DNA of 64,000 nt from Acidobacteriota bacterium (GTDB lineage: Bacteria; Acidobacteriota; Vicinamibacteria; Vicinamibacterales; 2-12-FULL-66-21), in contig JACPDI010000011.1 of NCBI GenBank assembly GCA_016184105.1, positions 1 through 64,000 on the forward strand, in the 5' to 3' direction. This document shows, piece by piece, positions 32,372 through 41,559 of this stretch; positions within the stretch are counted from its first letter, which is position 1; each line of letters opens with the position of its first letter. The notes beneath the pieces are model-generated. The model ran no database searches, had not been told where the DNA came from, and saw only the letters and a list, made by a program, of their open reading frames with translations. Position numbers and translations under genes: made by a program.

Positions 32372-32803
32372 GTGGGCGAGCTTCGGGTCGCGGCGTTTCT
32401 CGCATTCAAGTCGGTTGCGCGGGGGTATCGGTCGACGCTCCTCCTGATGGTGGCCATCCTGTCGCTCACCTTCGTCAACGCGCTCTTTGTCGCCGGCATC
32501 CTGAACGGCATGACGAACGCCATCCATCGCCAGGTGATCGACCACTTCACGTCGAACCTCGTGATCGATCCCCAGGAGACCCCGGTCCTGCTGGCCGACG
32601 AACCGACCGCCAGCCTCGACACCGCTTCCGCGAAAGTTGTGCTGGAGCTGCTGCGCACGCTCAACCAGGAGCTCAAGCAGACCATCGTGATGGTGACGCA
32701 CGAACTCGAGGACAGGCGATACGTGGGAAGGGTCGTCTGGCTGCGCGACGGGCTGATCGACAGAGTGGAGTCAGCCGGTTACGACGCGGTCGCCGTCAAA
32801 TGA
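32372..32803 (+). pseudogene. in-frame chimera of an ABC permease start and an ABC ATPase end
   Basis: From GTG 32372 the first 65 or so residues ('VAAFLAFKSVARGYRST', one TM 'LLLMVAILSLTFVNALFVAGIL', 'FTSNLVIDPQE') are the start of an FtsX/MacB-type permease. Directly after, 'PVLLADEPTASLD' (Walker B and D-loop) and 'IVMVTHELED' (H-loop) belong to the end of an ABC ATPase. Walker A, the signature motif and most of the permease are absent. A single in-frame deletion between a permease gene and the following ATPase gene explains it. The 143-residue product cannot be a working transporter. Confidence 0.85.
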
Positions 32804-32891
32804 GGCGAGCGACCGGCGGGCGACCGTCGAGCAGCGGCCCTTTCTCATCGACAGGAACCTGCCCGGGCAGATCGGTAGCAGGCAGCGCGCG

Positions 32892-33368
32892 TCATCGCGA
32901 CCCTCGCACGGTGGCCGCCGCGGCCGCGCGGCCATCGAGCCTGCCGCTCGAAAGCAGCCTGATGAAGGCGACCAGTGAGTCGATGTCGCGCGGCGTCAGC
33001 CGCGGGCCCCAGGCCGGGCACACCGGCGGCTGCTTTGACGTGCCGCCTCCCCGCGCAATCCTGGCGAGCAGCCGCGCGTCGCTCCATGCGCCGACGCGCG
33101 TCGAGGGCGCGAGGCTCGGCACTTCAGTCGCCAGGTTTGGCGCGTTGATGCCGAACCCATCGCCGGTCCGGCCGTGACAAGGGCCGCAGTACGGCTCGAA
33201 GAGCAGACGGCCGGCTTCCTCTTCGCGCGAGAGCGGAGGTCGATCCGTCTCCTCGACCTGCGGCCGATCCCCGGCCTCCAGGCGAGGTCCCAGCGCGAGC
33301 ATCGCCCACGCGCCCAGCGCCGCGGCGACGGCGACGGCCACGATCGCGATCGCAAGCCGTGTCCTCAT
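32892..33368 (-). CDS. membrane-anchored monoheme cytochrome c
   Basis: 158 residues. An N-terminal anchor (IAIVAVAVAAALGAWAML), heme site C61-GPC-H65 and the class I fold follow. Where such domains usually read MPAWG or MPAFG, with the axial Met, this protein reads CPAWG (C117), so the sixth heme ligand may be Cys rather than Met. Last gene of the bc-type operon; its start overlaps the stop of the octaheme gene by 4 bases. Confidence 0.88.
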   Translation of the reverse strand: MRTRLAIAIVAVAVAAALGAWAMLALGPRLEAGDRPQVEETDRPPLSREEEAGRLLFEPYCGPCHGRTGDGFGINAPNLATEVPSLAPSTRVGAWSDARLLARIARGGGTSKQPPVCPAWGPRLTPRDIDSLVAFIRLLSSGRLDGRAAAAATVRGSR

Positions 33369-35800
33369 CTCCGCCTGCCGCTGTACAGCGTGCGCTCATC
33401 GAGAGAAAGCAGGAAAGCCGTGATGGCCCGAGCTTCCTTGTCGTCGAGTTCGTACGCGGGTTCCCGGGCTGCCGGATCGAGCCGGCGCGAGTTTCGCAGC
33501 CACGAGTAGATCCAACCTTCAGTCAGGCGCCGTGCCGCCGCCGTCAGGTCCGGGCCGACGGCGCCGCCTTTCATGCCGACCTGGTGGCAGCTGTCGCAGG
33601 CGTACTTGGAGTAGTACAAGGTTCGCCCGTGTTCGATCAGGGACGGCGTGATCTCGTTTCGCTGGAAGACGGCCCTCGGGACCGTTGCGTCCACCAGTAC
33701 GTTCTCGATGTAGGTCGCCATCGCCTCGACCTCTTCGCGACCGAGCCGGAATCGTGGCATCCGCTCCTCGAGCGAAGGCCGGATCGTGTCGGGTTGGTCG
33801 AGAAACCGGCGGAGCCATTCAGGGCGCACCCTCGAACCCTCTCGAGTCAGATTGGGAGCAAGCGAGCCGCCGCGCCCCCGGATCGTGTGGCAGACCAGGC
33901 AGTTCAAATCCGCCGCCAGTTCGCCGAACCGCCCCTCCGGCTCATACACATTCGATGGAGGGACGTCACGCAAGTACTCGCCGGGAGGCAGTTCATCGGT
34001 GAGGCTGGCCAGATAGGTCAGGAGCGAGAAGCGCTCGTAGCCGGAAAAGGCGAAGTCCGGCATCTTGAGCCCGTCCCGAAAGCTCCGCGGTTGGCGCAGC
34101 TTGGTCTCCGTCCACGCTCGCCAGCTTCGCGGCACGTCACGCCGAAGCCCGAAGTCCAGCCGGTCCACCTCCTTGTCGGCGTAGCCCGTCAACTCCGCTC
34201 CGACACGGCCCGTTTGCTCGAACGGCGGAATGAGGTGACACCCGAAGCACCCGTAGCTGCGAACGAGCCGCCGCCCTTCCGCGTGGCGCCCGGCAACAGA
34301 CGGAGCGGGGGGCCAGGCTCCCTCGTCGAAATCTCGCAGTTCCGATGAAACGTACGCGACCATGTCCGTCAGTTCGCGGTCGGAGAACCGATAGCGCGGC
34401 ATCTTCGTTCCGGGGTGCAGGCGTGCGGGCTCATGCAGGAACGATCGCAACCAGTCGGGGCGGATCTTGCTCGAGACGCGCGCGAGATCCGGGCCGATGA
34501 CGCCCCCACGGCCGTTGAGCGCGTGACAGGTGACACACCGCGATTCCTTGAACAGCGTGTCTCCCCGCTTGATCGCTTCGGAAGAGGAAGGCGCGATCGT
34601 CAACGGGATCGCAGTCGAATCGGCGGTTGGAGACAGGAGAAACGCGGAGATGTCCGCAATCTCCTGGTCGCCGAGCAGGAAGTTCGGCATGCGCGTGCGA
34701 GGCAGGTAGGCCCTCGGGTCCCGCAGCCACCACGCAAGCCACTGCGGCCGGACCTTTCGCCCGACGTTGGCGAGAGGCGGGCCGATGCGGGGAGCTGACA
34801 CGCCTTCCACCTCGTGGCAGCCGTGACACCCCGCTTCGAGAAAGAGCCGGCGCCCTGCGCGGGCATACGGCTCGGCCGGAACGTCCTCTCCGCGATGACA
34901 GATGGCGCAGCGGGCGCCGACAAGATCTCCGGAAAGCAGCGGCTGACGCCAATGGGCCACGGCACCGTGAGCGGCGGGCAGACGCGTGGCGCGCCCCTGC
35001 CCTCCGTGACAGATGGTGCACCCGAAGCGTTCCGGCGGATGCTCCTCGAGGTAGCGGCCGACATGGCTGCGGAGCGGCTCGGGCGCCTTCTCAAAGCCGG
35101 GACGGGTCGAGGCGATGTGACAGCTGGTGCAGCGATCGACGTGCCCCAACGAGTCGAGCAGGAACTGCTGCACCTCGGCCCGCCCGCGGCCGGCCGTCAC
35201 AAGGTCGGCGCGCGCACGCGACAAGGGGGACTCGAGCTTCGCCAGGCTCTCGCGCGCGGCACGCACGTCCGCCGTCAGCGCCCGCTCGACACGGCTGGCT
35301 TCGTCGCGGGCGGCGGAGAGCCGCTCCCGCCGCCGCGCCAGCTCATCGACCTCGAGCCGCAACGCCTCCAAACGAGATCGGAGCCGCGCGCGATCCGAAT
35401 CATCATCGGCCAGGATGAAGTCGCGTTCGATCCGCTGGTAGTCCGCGCGCAGGCGCTGCAGCGTATCCTGCACGACGGACAGCTCCCGGCCGCCGGTCTC
35501 GAGCTCGCGGCGTACGCGATCGTGCGCCGCCGACTGTGGCAGGCGCCGCAACGCCTGTTCGGCCGCTTCGACCCGCGCGGAGGACAGCCGCACCTCGGCC
35601 TGCCGGCCGCGGAATTCCTCGTTTGCCGCGGCGAAGCCGCGCTCCGCCCTGAGGCGTTCCAGCCGGAAGAAGTCGTGCTGATGGCGGCGCCACGCCGGAG
35701 TCGCTTCCTGGATGATGAGAACGGCGAACACCACCAGCAAGCCAGTGCCGGAGAGAGCCGTCCAGGTCCGGATCGGAAACTGCCGCGGGTCCAGTCGCAT
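33365..35800 (-). CDS. octaheme c-type cytochrome with coiled-coil stalk
   Basis: 811 residues. One TM near the N-terminus (residues 17-31), a long charged coiled coil (about 43-215), then eight CxxCH sites at C224, C261, C298, C325, C422, C518, C634 and C735. The first three are closely spaced; the last five start five similar class I modules of roughly 100 residues ('x-G-P-x-L-x-x-x... (K/R)MP-x-(F/Y)'). The eighth module has EPAY in place of the ligand Met. Periplasmic electron carrier; directly downstream of cytochrome b, so it probably replaces cytochrome c1/f in a novel bc-type complex. Confidence 0.93.
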   Translation of the reverse strand: MRLDPRQFPIRTWTALSGTGLLVVFAVLIIQEATPAWRRHQHDFFRLERLRAERGFAAANEEFRGRQAEVRLSSARVEAAEQALRRLPQSAAHDRVRRELETGGRELSVVQDTLQRLRADYQRIERDFILADDDSDRARLRSRLEALRLEVDELARRRERLSAARDEASRVERALTADVRAARESLAKLESPLSRARADLVTAGRGRAEVQQFLLDSLGHVDRCTSCHIASTRPGFEKAPEPLRSHVGRYLEEHPPERFGCTICHGGQGRATRLPAAHGAVAHWRQPLLSGDLVGARCAICHRGEDVPAEPYARAGRRLFLEAGCHGCHEVEGVSAPRIGPPLANVGRKVRPQWLAWWLRDPRAYLPRTRMPNFLLGDQEIADISAFLLSPTADSTAIPLTIAPSSSEAIKRGDTLFKESRCVTCHALNGRGGVIGPDLARVSSKIRPDWLRSFLHEPARLHPGTKMPRYRFSDRELTDMVAYVSSELRDFDEGAWPPAPSVAGRHAEGRRLVRSYGCFGCHLIPPFEQTGRVGAELTGYADKEVDRLDFGLRRDVPRSWRAWTETKLRQPRSFRDGLKMPDFAFSGYERFSLLTYLASLTDELPPGEYLRDVPPSNVYEPEGRFGELAADLNCLVCHTIRGRGGSLAPNLTREGSRVRPEWLRRFLDQPDTIRPSLEERMPRFRLGREEVEAMATYIENVLVDATVPRAVFQRNEITPSLIEHGRTLYYSKYACDSCHQVGMKGGAVGPDLTAAARRLTEGWIYSWLRNSRRLDPAAREPAYELDDKEARAITAFLLSLDERTLYSGRRR

Positions 35801-35806
35801 GTCGCT

Positions 35807-37360
35807 TCAGATCCGGAACCAGGGGGTCACGAGGACGTAGTGAACCTGGAAGACCAGGCGCAAGATCATCTTGATTGGCATCGCCAGCATCCCCAGCACC
35901 AGCGACATCAGGACGAGGTAGCGCGTCCGGCCGATGACGCCGAACACGCCGGGGCGCAGCCGGCGCGGCAGATATAAGCCCGCGCCGAAATACAGGGCGA
36001 TGGCCAGGGCGCCAACCGGCCACGGAAAGTCCCACGTCTTTTCATAAACCGGCTTCTGCACCTCCCAGCTTTCCCAGAACCAGTACCAGACCCAGCCCGG
36101 GCCCCGAAAGAACTGGCCGATGATGATGAGACCTATCCACAGGAAGAACCCGAAAAGAAACACCGCCGTGGCATACCGCCTCTGCCAGAAGTTGTAGTAG
36201 CCGACGCCCGCGCGGTTCGGGTCGAGGTATGGCAGCAGGACCAGTCCAACGACGATCAGGCCTGGAATGAGAACGCCTGCAATCCACGGGTCGAAGTACA
36301 CGAGCATCTCCTGCAGACCCAGGAAGTACCACGGCGCCTTCGCGGGGTTCGGCGTGTTGGTGGGATTGGCAACCTCCTCGAGCGGCGCGTTGACGACGAG
36401 CGACCAGACGTGCAACACGAGGAGCGACAGGACGACCGCGAGGAACTCGCGCGCCACCAGGTGCGGCCAGACCTCGACGAGGGCAGGGGCTGCCTTTCTG
36501 GCGACCGGCTTGGGCTGCGAAGCCGGTGCATCGCCTGCGGATCCCGCTTCGGCGGCGGCATCCGAGCCGCTGTCCCCGCGCGCGAATGCCGCCGCCGACG
36601 TCGAGAACCGATCCTTCCGGACGCGCCAGAAGTGCACCGCGACCAAAACGGCGGCGGCGAGCGGCAACGCGAGGCAGTGCAGCACGTAGAACCGGATGAG
36701 AGCGCTCTGGCCCACCGTGCGACTCCCGAGAATCAGGAATCGCAGGTCGTTGTCGTAGGTGACGAGACTGAACGGTCCTTCTGCGCCGAGCACCGGCGTC
36801 GCCGTCGCCATGTTGGTGCCGACCGTGATGGCCCAAAACGCGATCTGATCCCAGGGCAACAGGTACCCCGAAAAGCTCAGAAGCAGGGTCAACACGAGAA
36901 GGATGACGCCAACGACCCAGTTGAACTCCCGCGGCGGTTTGTAGGACGAGGTCAGGAACACCCGCAGCATGTGCAGCCAGACGGTGATGACCATCGCGTG
37001 CGCCGCCCACCGGTGGAGGTTGCGCAGGAACTGGCCGAACGGGACCACGAACTCGATGTCCTTCATGTCGTCGTACGCCCGGCGCGTGTCGGGGACGTAG
37101 TAGAACATCAGGAACACGCCGGTGAGCGTGAGAAGGATGAAGAGGAGGAACGAGAGCCCGCCCAATCCCCACGTGTAGGAGAACCGCAGCCCGCTCGCCG
37201 GCATCGTCGTCGGGTGCAGGTGCAGGAAGATGTTGCCGCTGACCTGCAGCAGGCGGTTCCGCCGGGTGTCCTCGTACCCGTGCCGGAACATCGAGCGCCC
37301 GGCGGATGACGCGACGATTCGAGACCATGCCTGCGTGGGCCAGGCGCGCCAGCGCGACAC
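35807..37360 (-). CDS. cytochrome b of a bc-type quinol oxidoreductase
   Basis: 517 residues from GTG 37360. An N-terminal b6-like half carries '[22 protein letters not shown]' and '[23 protein letters not shown]' (two pairs of heme b His) and the Qo-region '[20 protein letters not shown]'. A Ser/Ala/Asp-rich linker follows, then a subunit IV-like half ('[22 protein letters not shown]', with 'KAPWYF' in place of the PEW(Y/F) Qo motif) and extra C-terminal helices. One base after the Rieske gene. It oxidises quinol and passes electrons to Rieske and cytochromes. Confidence 0.94.
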   Translation of the reverse strand: MSRWRAWPTQAWSRIVASSAGRSMFRHGYEDTRRNRLLQVSGNIFLHLHPTTMPASGLRFSYTWGLGGLSFLLFILLTLTGVFLMFYYVPDTRRAYDDMKDIEFVVPFGQFLRNLHRWAAHAMVITVWLHMLRVFLTSSYKPPREFNWVVGVILLVLTLLLSFSGYLLPWDQIAFWAITVGTNMATATPVLGAEGPFSLVTYDNDLRFLILGSRTVGQSALIRFYVLHCLALPLAAAVLVAVHFWRVRKDRFSTSAAAFARGDSGSDAAAEAGSAGDAPASQPKPVARKAAPALVEVWPHLVAREFLAVVLSLLVLHVWSLVVNAPLEEVANPTNTPNPAKAPWYFLGLQEMLVYFDPWIAGVLIPGLIVVGLVLLPYLDPNRAGVGYYNFWQRRYATAVFLFGFFLWIGLIIIGQFFRGPGWVWYWFWESWEVQKPVYEKTWDFPWPVGALAIALYFGAGLYLPRRLRPGVFGVIGRTRYLVLMSLVLGMLAMPIKMILRLVFQVHYVLVTPWFRI

Positions 37361-37361
37361 G

Positions 37362-37886
37362 TCACACCTTCAGGAGCGCTTCAGGGCTGTTCCACTCGCC
37401 GAGTTCCTGGCGGTAGCTTCGACTCCGGTCCACGAGGAGCTGCCCGTCGTCGGCGATCTCGATGCGGAACCGTTCCAGCGGCCGTGGCGCCGGCCCCTCG
37501 AAGTTGACACCCGACCGGTAGAACCCGCTGCCGTGACAGGGGCACTTGAACTTCTCTTCGGTCTCGATCCAGTTGGGGGTGCAACCCAGGTGGGTGCACT
37601 TGGCGGACAAGGCGTAGAAGCCGTCCTCGCCGCGGACGATCCACACGCGGTACCGCCTCTTCCAGCGCTCGCTGACCTCGCCGGCGGCGTAATCGCTCGG
37701 AAGGCCGGCTTTGAACGCGGCGGCCGGCTCGAAGGTCACGCGCGGGAAGAGCATCCTCAGCGATCCGCCGGCCATCCCGAACAGTGAGCCGAGAAACGTC
37801 CACCATGTCACCCGCGACAACCAGTCGCGTCGCGGCATCCAGAGATTGCCCGCCGCACTGTCGCTCGCCGGCGTCTTGTCCTCCAC
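37362..37886 (-). CDS. Rieske iron-sulfur protein of the bc-type complex
   Basis: 174 residues from GTG 37886. An N-terminal TM anchor ([16 protein letters not shown]) and the [2Fe-2S] binding loops C97-T-H99-L-G-C102 and C115-P-C117-H118-G-S-G are all present, including the disulfide-forming cysteines. It takes electrons from quinol at the cytochrome b Qo site. Located directly before the cytochrome b gene. Confidence 0.96.
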   Translation of the reverse strand: MEDKTPASDSAAGNLWMPRRDWLSRVTWWTFLGSLFGMAGGSLRMLFPRVTFEPAAAFKAGLPSDYAAGEVSERWKRRYRVWIVRGEDGFYALSAKCTHLGCTPNWIETEEKFKCPCHGSGFYRSGVNFEGPAPRPLERFRIEIADDGQLLVDRSRSYRQELGEWNSPEALLKV

Positions 37887-37907
37887 CGTCCGACACCTCC
37901 TCCACGT

Positions 37908-38027
37908 CTACGAACCGCCGGGTCGTGGCGGGCCGCCGCGGTTGCGGCGATCTTCAACCACGGCGTACCACAACATCACGGCCAGCCACCCGACCAGCAG
38001 CGTCAAGGGGATCACGACTTCGCTCAT
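37908..38027 (-). CDS. 39-residue single-helix membrane protein in the cytochrome operon
   Basis: ATG 38027 opens MSEVVIPLTLLVGWLAVMLW, then YAVVEDRRNRGG and a stop at 37908. One transmembrane helix with a positively charged C-terminal tail. Placed between the cupredoxin-like gene (9 bp upstream) and the Rieske gene (21 bp downstream, with GGAGGAGG before it). The size, position and topology suit a small structural subunit of the bc-type complex. Confidence 0.75.
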   Translation of the reverse strand: MSEVVIPLTLLVGWLAVMLWYAVVEDRRNRGGPPRPGGS

Positions 38028-38036
38028 GAAGGCCCG

Positions 38037-38633
38037 CTACTTGCGAAGCTCGAAGTCCACCTTCAGCGTTTCACCCGCGCCGACGGTGATCCGCTCGCGT
38101 TTTTCCTTGAGCTGCTCCCGCCAGGACACGATGTCATGCGTGCCAGGCGGCACGTTCTTCAGGACGTAGGTGCCGTCGGAGGCGACCTGCGCCACAAACG
38201 GCGTTTCCACCACGACCACGTACGCCGACATCTCCGCATGGACGTTGCACAGCAGCTCGACGACGCCCGGCTTGTCGAACACGACGTACTTCGTGACGCC
38301 GCGCGGGTAGGTGCCGAGATTGAACCGCTTGACCGGCGAGGGTGAAAAGACGTTGTGGCGAACCTCGTCGCTGTTGGGGAACGCGACCTTCGTTCCAGTC
38401 ACCACCGGGAGCACGTGCGGCACGAAGGCCAGCTTGAGCTGGTCCATCACGGCCTCCGTCGTTGGCGCGAACGCGCGGCCGGCGACCTTCTCGATGTACA
38501 CCAGCGCTCCGGCGCAGTCGCGCACGCCTCGGCACGTCACCTTGCCTTGGACCGTCGCCGTCTGAGCGGCGGCGCCGGCCCCCTGGGCCAGCACGAGAGC
38601 GATCACAGTCAGTCGCGTGCGCACTGGGATCAC
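38037..38633 (-). CDS. periplasmic cupredoxin-like protein with a carboxypeptidase-regulatory-like tail
   Basis: 198 residues with a signal peptide (VIALVLAQGAGAAAQ). The type 1 copper pattern is visible: H93 (VRHNVFSP), C129, H132 and M135 in 'LLCNVHAEMSAYV' (C-x2-H-x2-M). A disulfide may link C34 and C40. The last 60 residues (DGTYVLKNVPPGTHDIVSWRE) look like a small beta-sandwich typical of carboxypeptidase-regulatory-like domains. It likely carries electrons in the periplasm for the adjacent complex. Confidence 0.88.
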   Translation of the reverse strand: MIPVRTRLTVIALVLAQGAGAAAQTATVQGKVTCRGVRDCAGALVYIEKVAGRAFAPTTEAVMDQLKLAFVPHVLPVVTGTKVAFPNSDEVRHNVFSPSPVKRFNLGTYPRGVTKYVVFDKPGVVELLCNVHAEMSAYVVVVETPFVAQVASDGTYVLKNVPPGTHDIVSWREQLKEKRERITVGAGETLKVDFELRK

Positions 38634-38639
38634 TCCTGG

Positions 38640-39914
38640 TCAGAACAGCAGATCGAGCCGGATCCGGCCGAATGTGTCGCCGCTCTTCTCGAGGAACGAC
38701 TCGGACTCGGCCACCACACGGACGTTGGCGCGAATCGCCAGCACGATTGCCGGCACAATCTTCTTGATGTCCCTGCCCATCACCGCGTCGCGGAAGACGG
38801 TGTCGTAGCGGACCGCCGCCAGGATCCAGGGCTTGATGACGTAATCCGCCTGGACGAAGGCGGCGGTGAACTCGTTGGCGGCTCCCCCCGGCGCCATCTT
38901 GTCGCGCCCCCGCATGACGGCCGCGTACAGGTTCAGGTCGCGGAAGAACAGATCGACGTCTCCGCCGGCACGCCAGAACTCGTCCTCGCGCGCCGGTGTC
39001 CCGAAGAGGCCTTTGCCGACGTAGCCGAAGGTTCCGATCCTCACCGAGTCGTCGCGCCAGTTGTTGCTCTGCGGGAGTTCTTCGGTTTCTTCGGCCGAGC
39101 CGGCGACGCCGAACCCGCCGATCTTGTAAGACAGACGGTAGTACACGTCCTTGGCCGTGTTGTTGTCCCTGAAGGGACCGTTTCCGTTGACCACACCCAC
39201 GGCGTACTCGACGCCCCCCTTCCCGCGCGGCCCGCTCTTCACTCCCCAGAACTCGATTCCCGCCTGCCGCGTCTTGAAGTTCAGCCCGCCCGAGACGTGC
39301 GTGAAATCCGACGTGATGACGTCGGACTGCGTGACCCGCCGCCAGAAGCGCGAGAACGGCACCGCTCGCGGCTCGAACCGGCCGACCACGAGGTTGGCGA
39401 GCGTCGTCCCGCCGATGTGATCGAATTGCGCGAACGCGCGCGCCAGGTCGAGGCGGTCGCCGGAGGTAATCTCCAGTTCTCCCCAGTACGAGATGTTCTC
39501 CCCTGCCGTTCCGCCCACCAGGAACTCGAACTCGTTGGGGAAGACGAAATCGACCTTCGGCGCCGCCGGGTTGGCGGGATTCGGGTTGAGCACCGTGTCC
39601 GAAAAGATCCGAATGGCCAGCGGCGCCACGCCCGGAATCCCGCCGGGCCAGACGGCGTTGGGCCACACCCGCTTCCATGCGGGCGCGCCGAGCGGCACGT
39701 CCGGGATCTTCACGAACTTCTCGTCGTTGGGCGGAATGCGGTAGCCGTTGTTCCGGAACGCGATGCCGAACGCATTCAGCTTCGGAATGACCACGTGGCA
39801 CGTCGTGCACGCGGTCTGGTAACGACGGGCAAATGCTGGAATCGCGTCTGCCCGACCCGGCCACAGGAAGAAGGCGATCGCTGCGAGACAGGTCGCAGTC
39901 AGCGAACGTCTCAT
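38640..39914 (-). CDS. outer-membrane porin-like protein with one c-type heme site
   Basis: 424 residues from ATG 39914 (signal ATCLAAIAFFLWPGRADA). Right after the signal is C36-TTC-H40 in 'FARRYQTACTTCHVVIPKLNAFG', then a long beta-rich region with aromatic-alternating strands (for example FEFLVGGTAGENISYWGELEI, PWILAAVRYDTVF) ending 'TFGRIRLDLLF', an outer-membrane C-terminal Phe. It resembles heme-tagged porins near metal-oxidising or -reducing systems; the exact role is unknown. First gene of the cytochrome operon. Confidence 0.82.
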   Translation of the reverse strand: MRRSLTATCLAAIAFFLWPGRADAIPAFARRYQTACTTCHVVIPKLNAFGIAFRNNGYRIPPNDEKFVKIPDVPLGAPAWKRVWPNAVWPGGIPGVAPLAIRIFSDTVLNPNPANPAAPKVDFVFPNEFEFLVGGTAGENISYWGELEITSGDRLDLARAFAQFDHIGGTTLANLVVGRFEPRAVPFSRFWRRVTQSDVITSDFTHVSGGLNFKTRQAGIEFWGVKSGPRGKGGVEYAVGVVNGNGPFRDNNTAKDVYYRLSYKIGGFGVAGSAEETEELPQSNNWRDDSVRIGTFGYVGKGLFGTPAREDEFWRAGGDVDLFFRDLNLYAAVMRGRDKMAPGGAANEFTAAFVQADYVIKPWILAAVRYDTVFRDAVMGRDIKKIVPAIVLAIRANVRVVAESESFLEKSGDTFGRIRLDLLF

Positions 39915-40071
39915 CTCGGCTCTCCTTTCAGGAAGACAGATCGGCCGGAGTGGCCGCCACCGGATGAGCAAGCCGAATACCGGAGATCTGTCGGCGGGAT
40001 GCGGGTAGCCGGTTCAGGCGGAAGTCGTCATCGCAGCGCGGGTTGGAGAGGCGACGGGTCAGGCCTGCACC

Positions 40072-40088
40072 GGGCGGGCGCGGTGCCA
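40072..40088 (-). promoter_or_regulatory. candidate sigma54 promoter of the cytochrome operon
   Basis: Minus-strand TGGCAC (40088-40083) is a perfect -24 core and the GC of a -12 element follows at the exact 10-base spacing (40075-40074, context CCGCC). The TT usually found before that GC is missing. It lies about 160 bp upstream of the first cytochrome gene and immediately below two palindromes. Confidence 0.4.
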
Positions 40089-40090
40089 TG

Positions 40091-40129
40091 AGCGTCGCAG
40101 ATTCGCGACGCTGTCGCACGGGTGCGACA
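40091..40129. promoter_or_regulatory. two adjacent GTCGC palindromes (candidate activator sites)
   Basis: AGCGTCGC-AGATTC-GCGACGCT (40091-40112) and TGTCGCAC-GG-GTGCGACA (40112-40129) are both perfect and abut. They lie in the 217-bp gap between the NtrC-type regulator gene and the cytochrome operon. They could be binding sites for that regulator or, as RNA hairpins, a terminator for the regulator operon. Confidence 0.55.
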
Positions 40130-40131
40130 GG

Positions 40132-41559
40132 CTAGTTCGAACGCCTGCGGGCCGCATCACCCGGCGGCGGACCTCCGCCACGGAAGTCCTGGGGACGGAG
40201 GCCATGGCGGGCGAGCAGGCGGTGGAGCACCGTGCGCTTGAGGCCTGCCCGGGCCGCCGCGCGCGAGACATTCCCACCGGAGACCTCCATCAGGCGCTGG
40301 AGGTACGCCGTCTCGAACTCGGCGATCGCCTGCTGCTTGGCGGATCGAAACTCTCCGCTCAGGGCCCCGCCGCTGCGGAAATCGGTCAACGATGAAGGCA
40401 GGTCGGACGGCATCACCTGATTCGACTCGGTCAGGGAGACCGCCCGCTCGATGACGTTGCGCAACTCGCGCACGTTTCCCGGCCACGCGTGGCGGTCGAG
40501 CACCATCACGGCGGCAGCCGAGAGGCCTCGGACATCCTTGCCTTCTCGCGTGGTGAACTCCTTCACGAAATGCTGGGCGAGCAGTTGGATGTCGCCGGCC
40601 CGGTCGCGCAGCGGCGGGGTGGAGATCGACACGACGTTGAGCCGGTAGTAGAGATCCTCGCGAAAGCGCCCGGCGCGCACGAGGTGCTCCAGATCCTGGT
40701 TCGTCGCCGAGAGAATCCGGACGTCGACCGGAATCTCGCGGGCACCGCCGAGCCGCCGCACGCTGCGTTCCTGCAGCACGCGCAGCAGCTTGGCCTGCAT
40801 GGGCAGCGCGAGGTTGGAGATCTCGTCGAGGAAGAGCGTGCCGCCGTCGGCGTGTTCGAGCAGGCCGGCTCGCGTCGCGACGGCGCCTGTATAGGCGCCG
40901 CGCTCGGCGCCGAACAGCTCCGATTCGAGCAGCGTCTCGGGCAGCGCCGCACAGTCGACCGGCACGAAGGGACGCCCGCCGCGGCGGCTGGCCGCGTGAA
41001 GAGCCCGGGCGACCAGCTCCTTGCCGGTTCCGCTTTCACCGGTGATCACGATGTTGGCGTCGGTATCGGCGACTTTGCGGATCACATCGACCAGCTGCTG
41101 CGTCGCAGGGCTCGATCCGATGATGTGCCTGAAATCCGGGCTGGCCGTCACCTGCCGCTTGAGCACCGCGTTCTCGTCGCGCAGGCGGCGGAACTCGATC
41201 GCCCGCTCCACCGCGATCTCGAGTTGCTCCATGGTGAACGGCTTCGGAATGTAGTCGAACGCCCCTTCGCGCGTGGCGCGCAGGGCCGTCTCGATCGTGG
41301 CGTGCGCGGTGATGATCAGGACACCCAGCCGCGGATCCCGCCGGCGCGCGAGCTGCGCCACTTCCAGTCCGTTCCTCCCCGGCATCACCAGGTCCGCGAT
41401 CAACAGGTCGAACTCGTGGGCCGCCAGCCGCGATTCCGCCTCCTCGGACGTCGACGCGGTCTCCACCAGATACCCGCGCCGCGACAGGATCTTGTCGCAC
41501 GTGGCGAGCATGTCCACTTCGTCGTCCACGATCAGAATACGCGGCATCGCGTCGCTCAC
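40132..41559 (-). CDS. NtrC-family response regulator (receiver-AAA-HTH)
   Basis: 475 residues. The receiver has D13-D14 and the phospho-acceptor D56 ([10 protein letters not shown]); the AAA+ domain has Walker A GESGTGKE, a GAYTGA loop (a Tyr variant of GAFTGA, which some activators have) and '[11 protein letters not shown]'. The C-terminal HTH_8 helices read '[26 protein letters not shown]'. It activates sigma54 promoters after phosphorylation by the kinase encoded just upstream (ATGA overlap). Its likely target is the cytochrome operon downstream. Confidence 0.94.
   Translation of the reverse strand: MSDAMPRILIVDDEVDMLATCDKILSRRGYLVETASTSEEAESRLAAHEFDLLIADLVMPGRNGLEVAQLARRRDPRLGVLIITAHATIETALRATREGAFDYIPKPFTMEQLEIAVERAIEFRRLRDENAVLKRQVTASPDFRHIIGSSPATQQLVDVIRKVADTDANIVITGESGTGKELVARALHAASRRGGRPFVPVDCAALPETLLESELFGAERGAYTGAVATRAGLLEHADGGTLFLDEISNLALPMQAKLLRVLQERSVRRLGGAREIPVDVRILSATNQDLEHLVRAGRFREDLYYRLNVVSISTPPLRDRAGDIQLLAQHFVKEFTTREGKDVRGLSAAAVMVLDRHAWPGNVRELRNVIERAVSLTESNQVMPSDLPSSLTDFRSGGALSGEFRSAKQQAIAEFETAYLQRLMEVSGGNVSRAAARAGLKRTVLHRLLARHGLRPQDFRGGGPPPGDAARRRSN

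Noticed and set aside
38134-39864. 576-codon frame on the minus strand
   Set aside because: A different frame of the same strand as the heme-porin and cupredoxin genes; those have signals and motifs, this does not.
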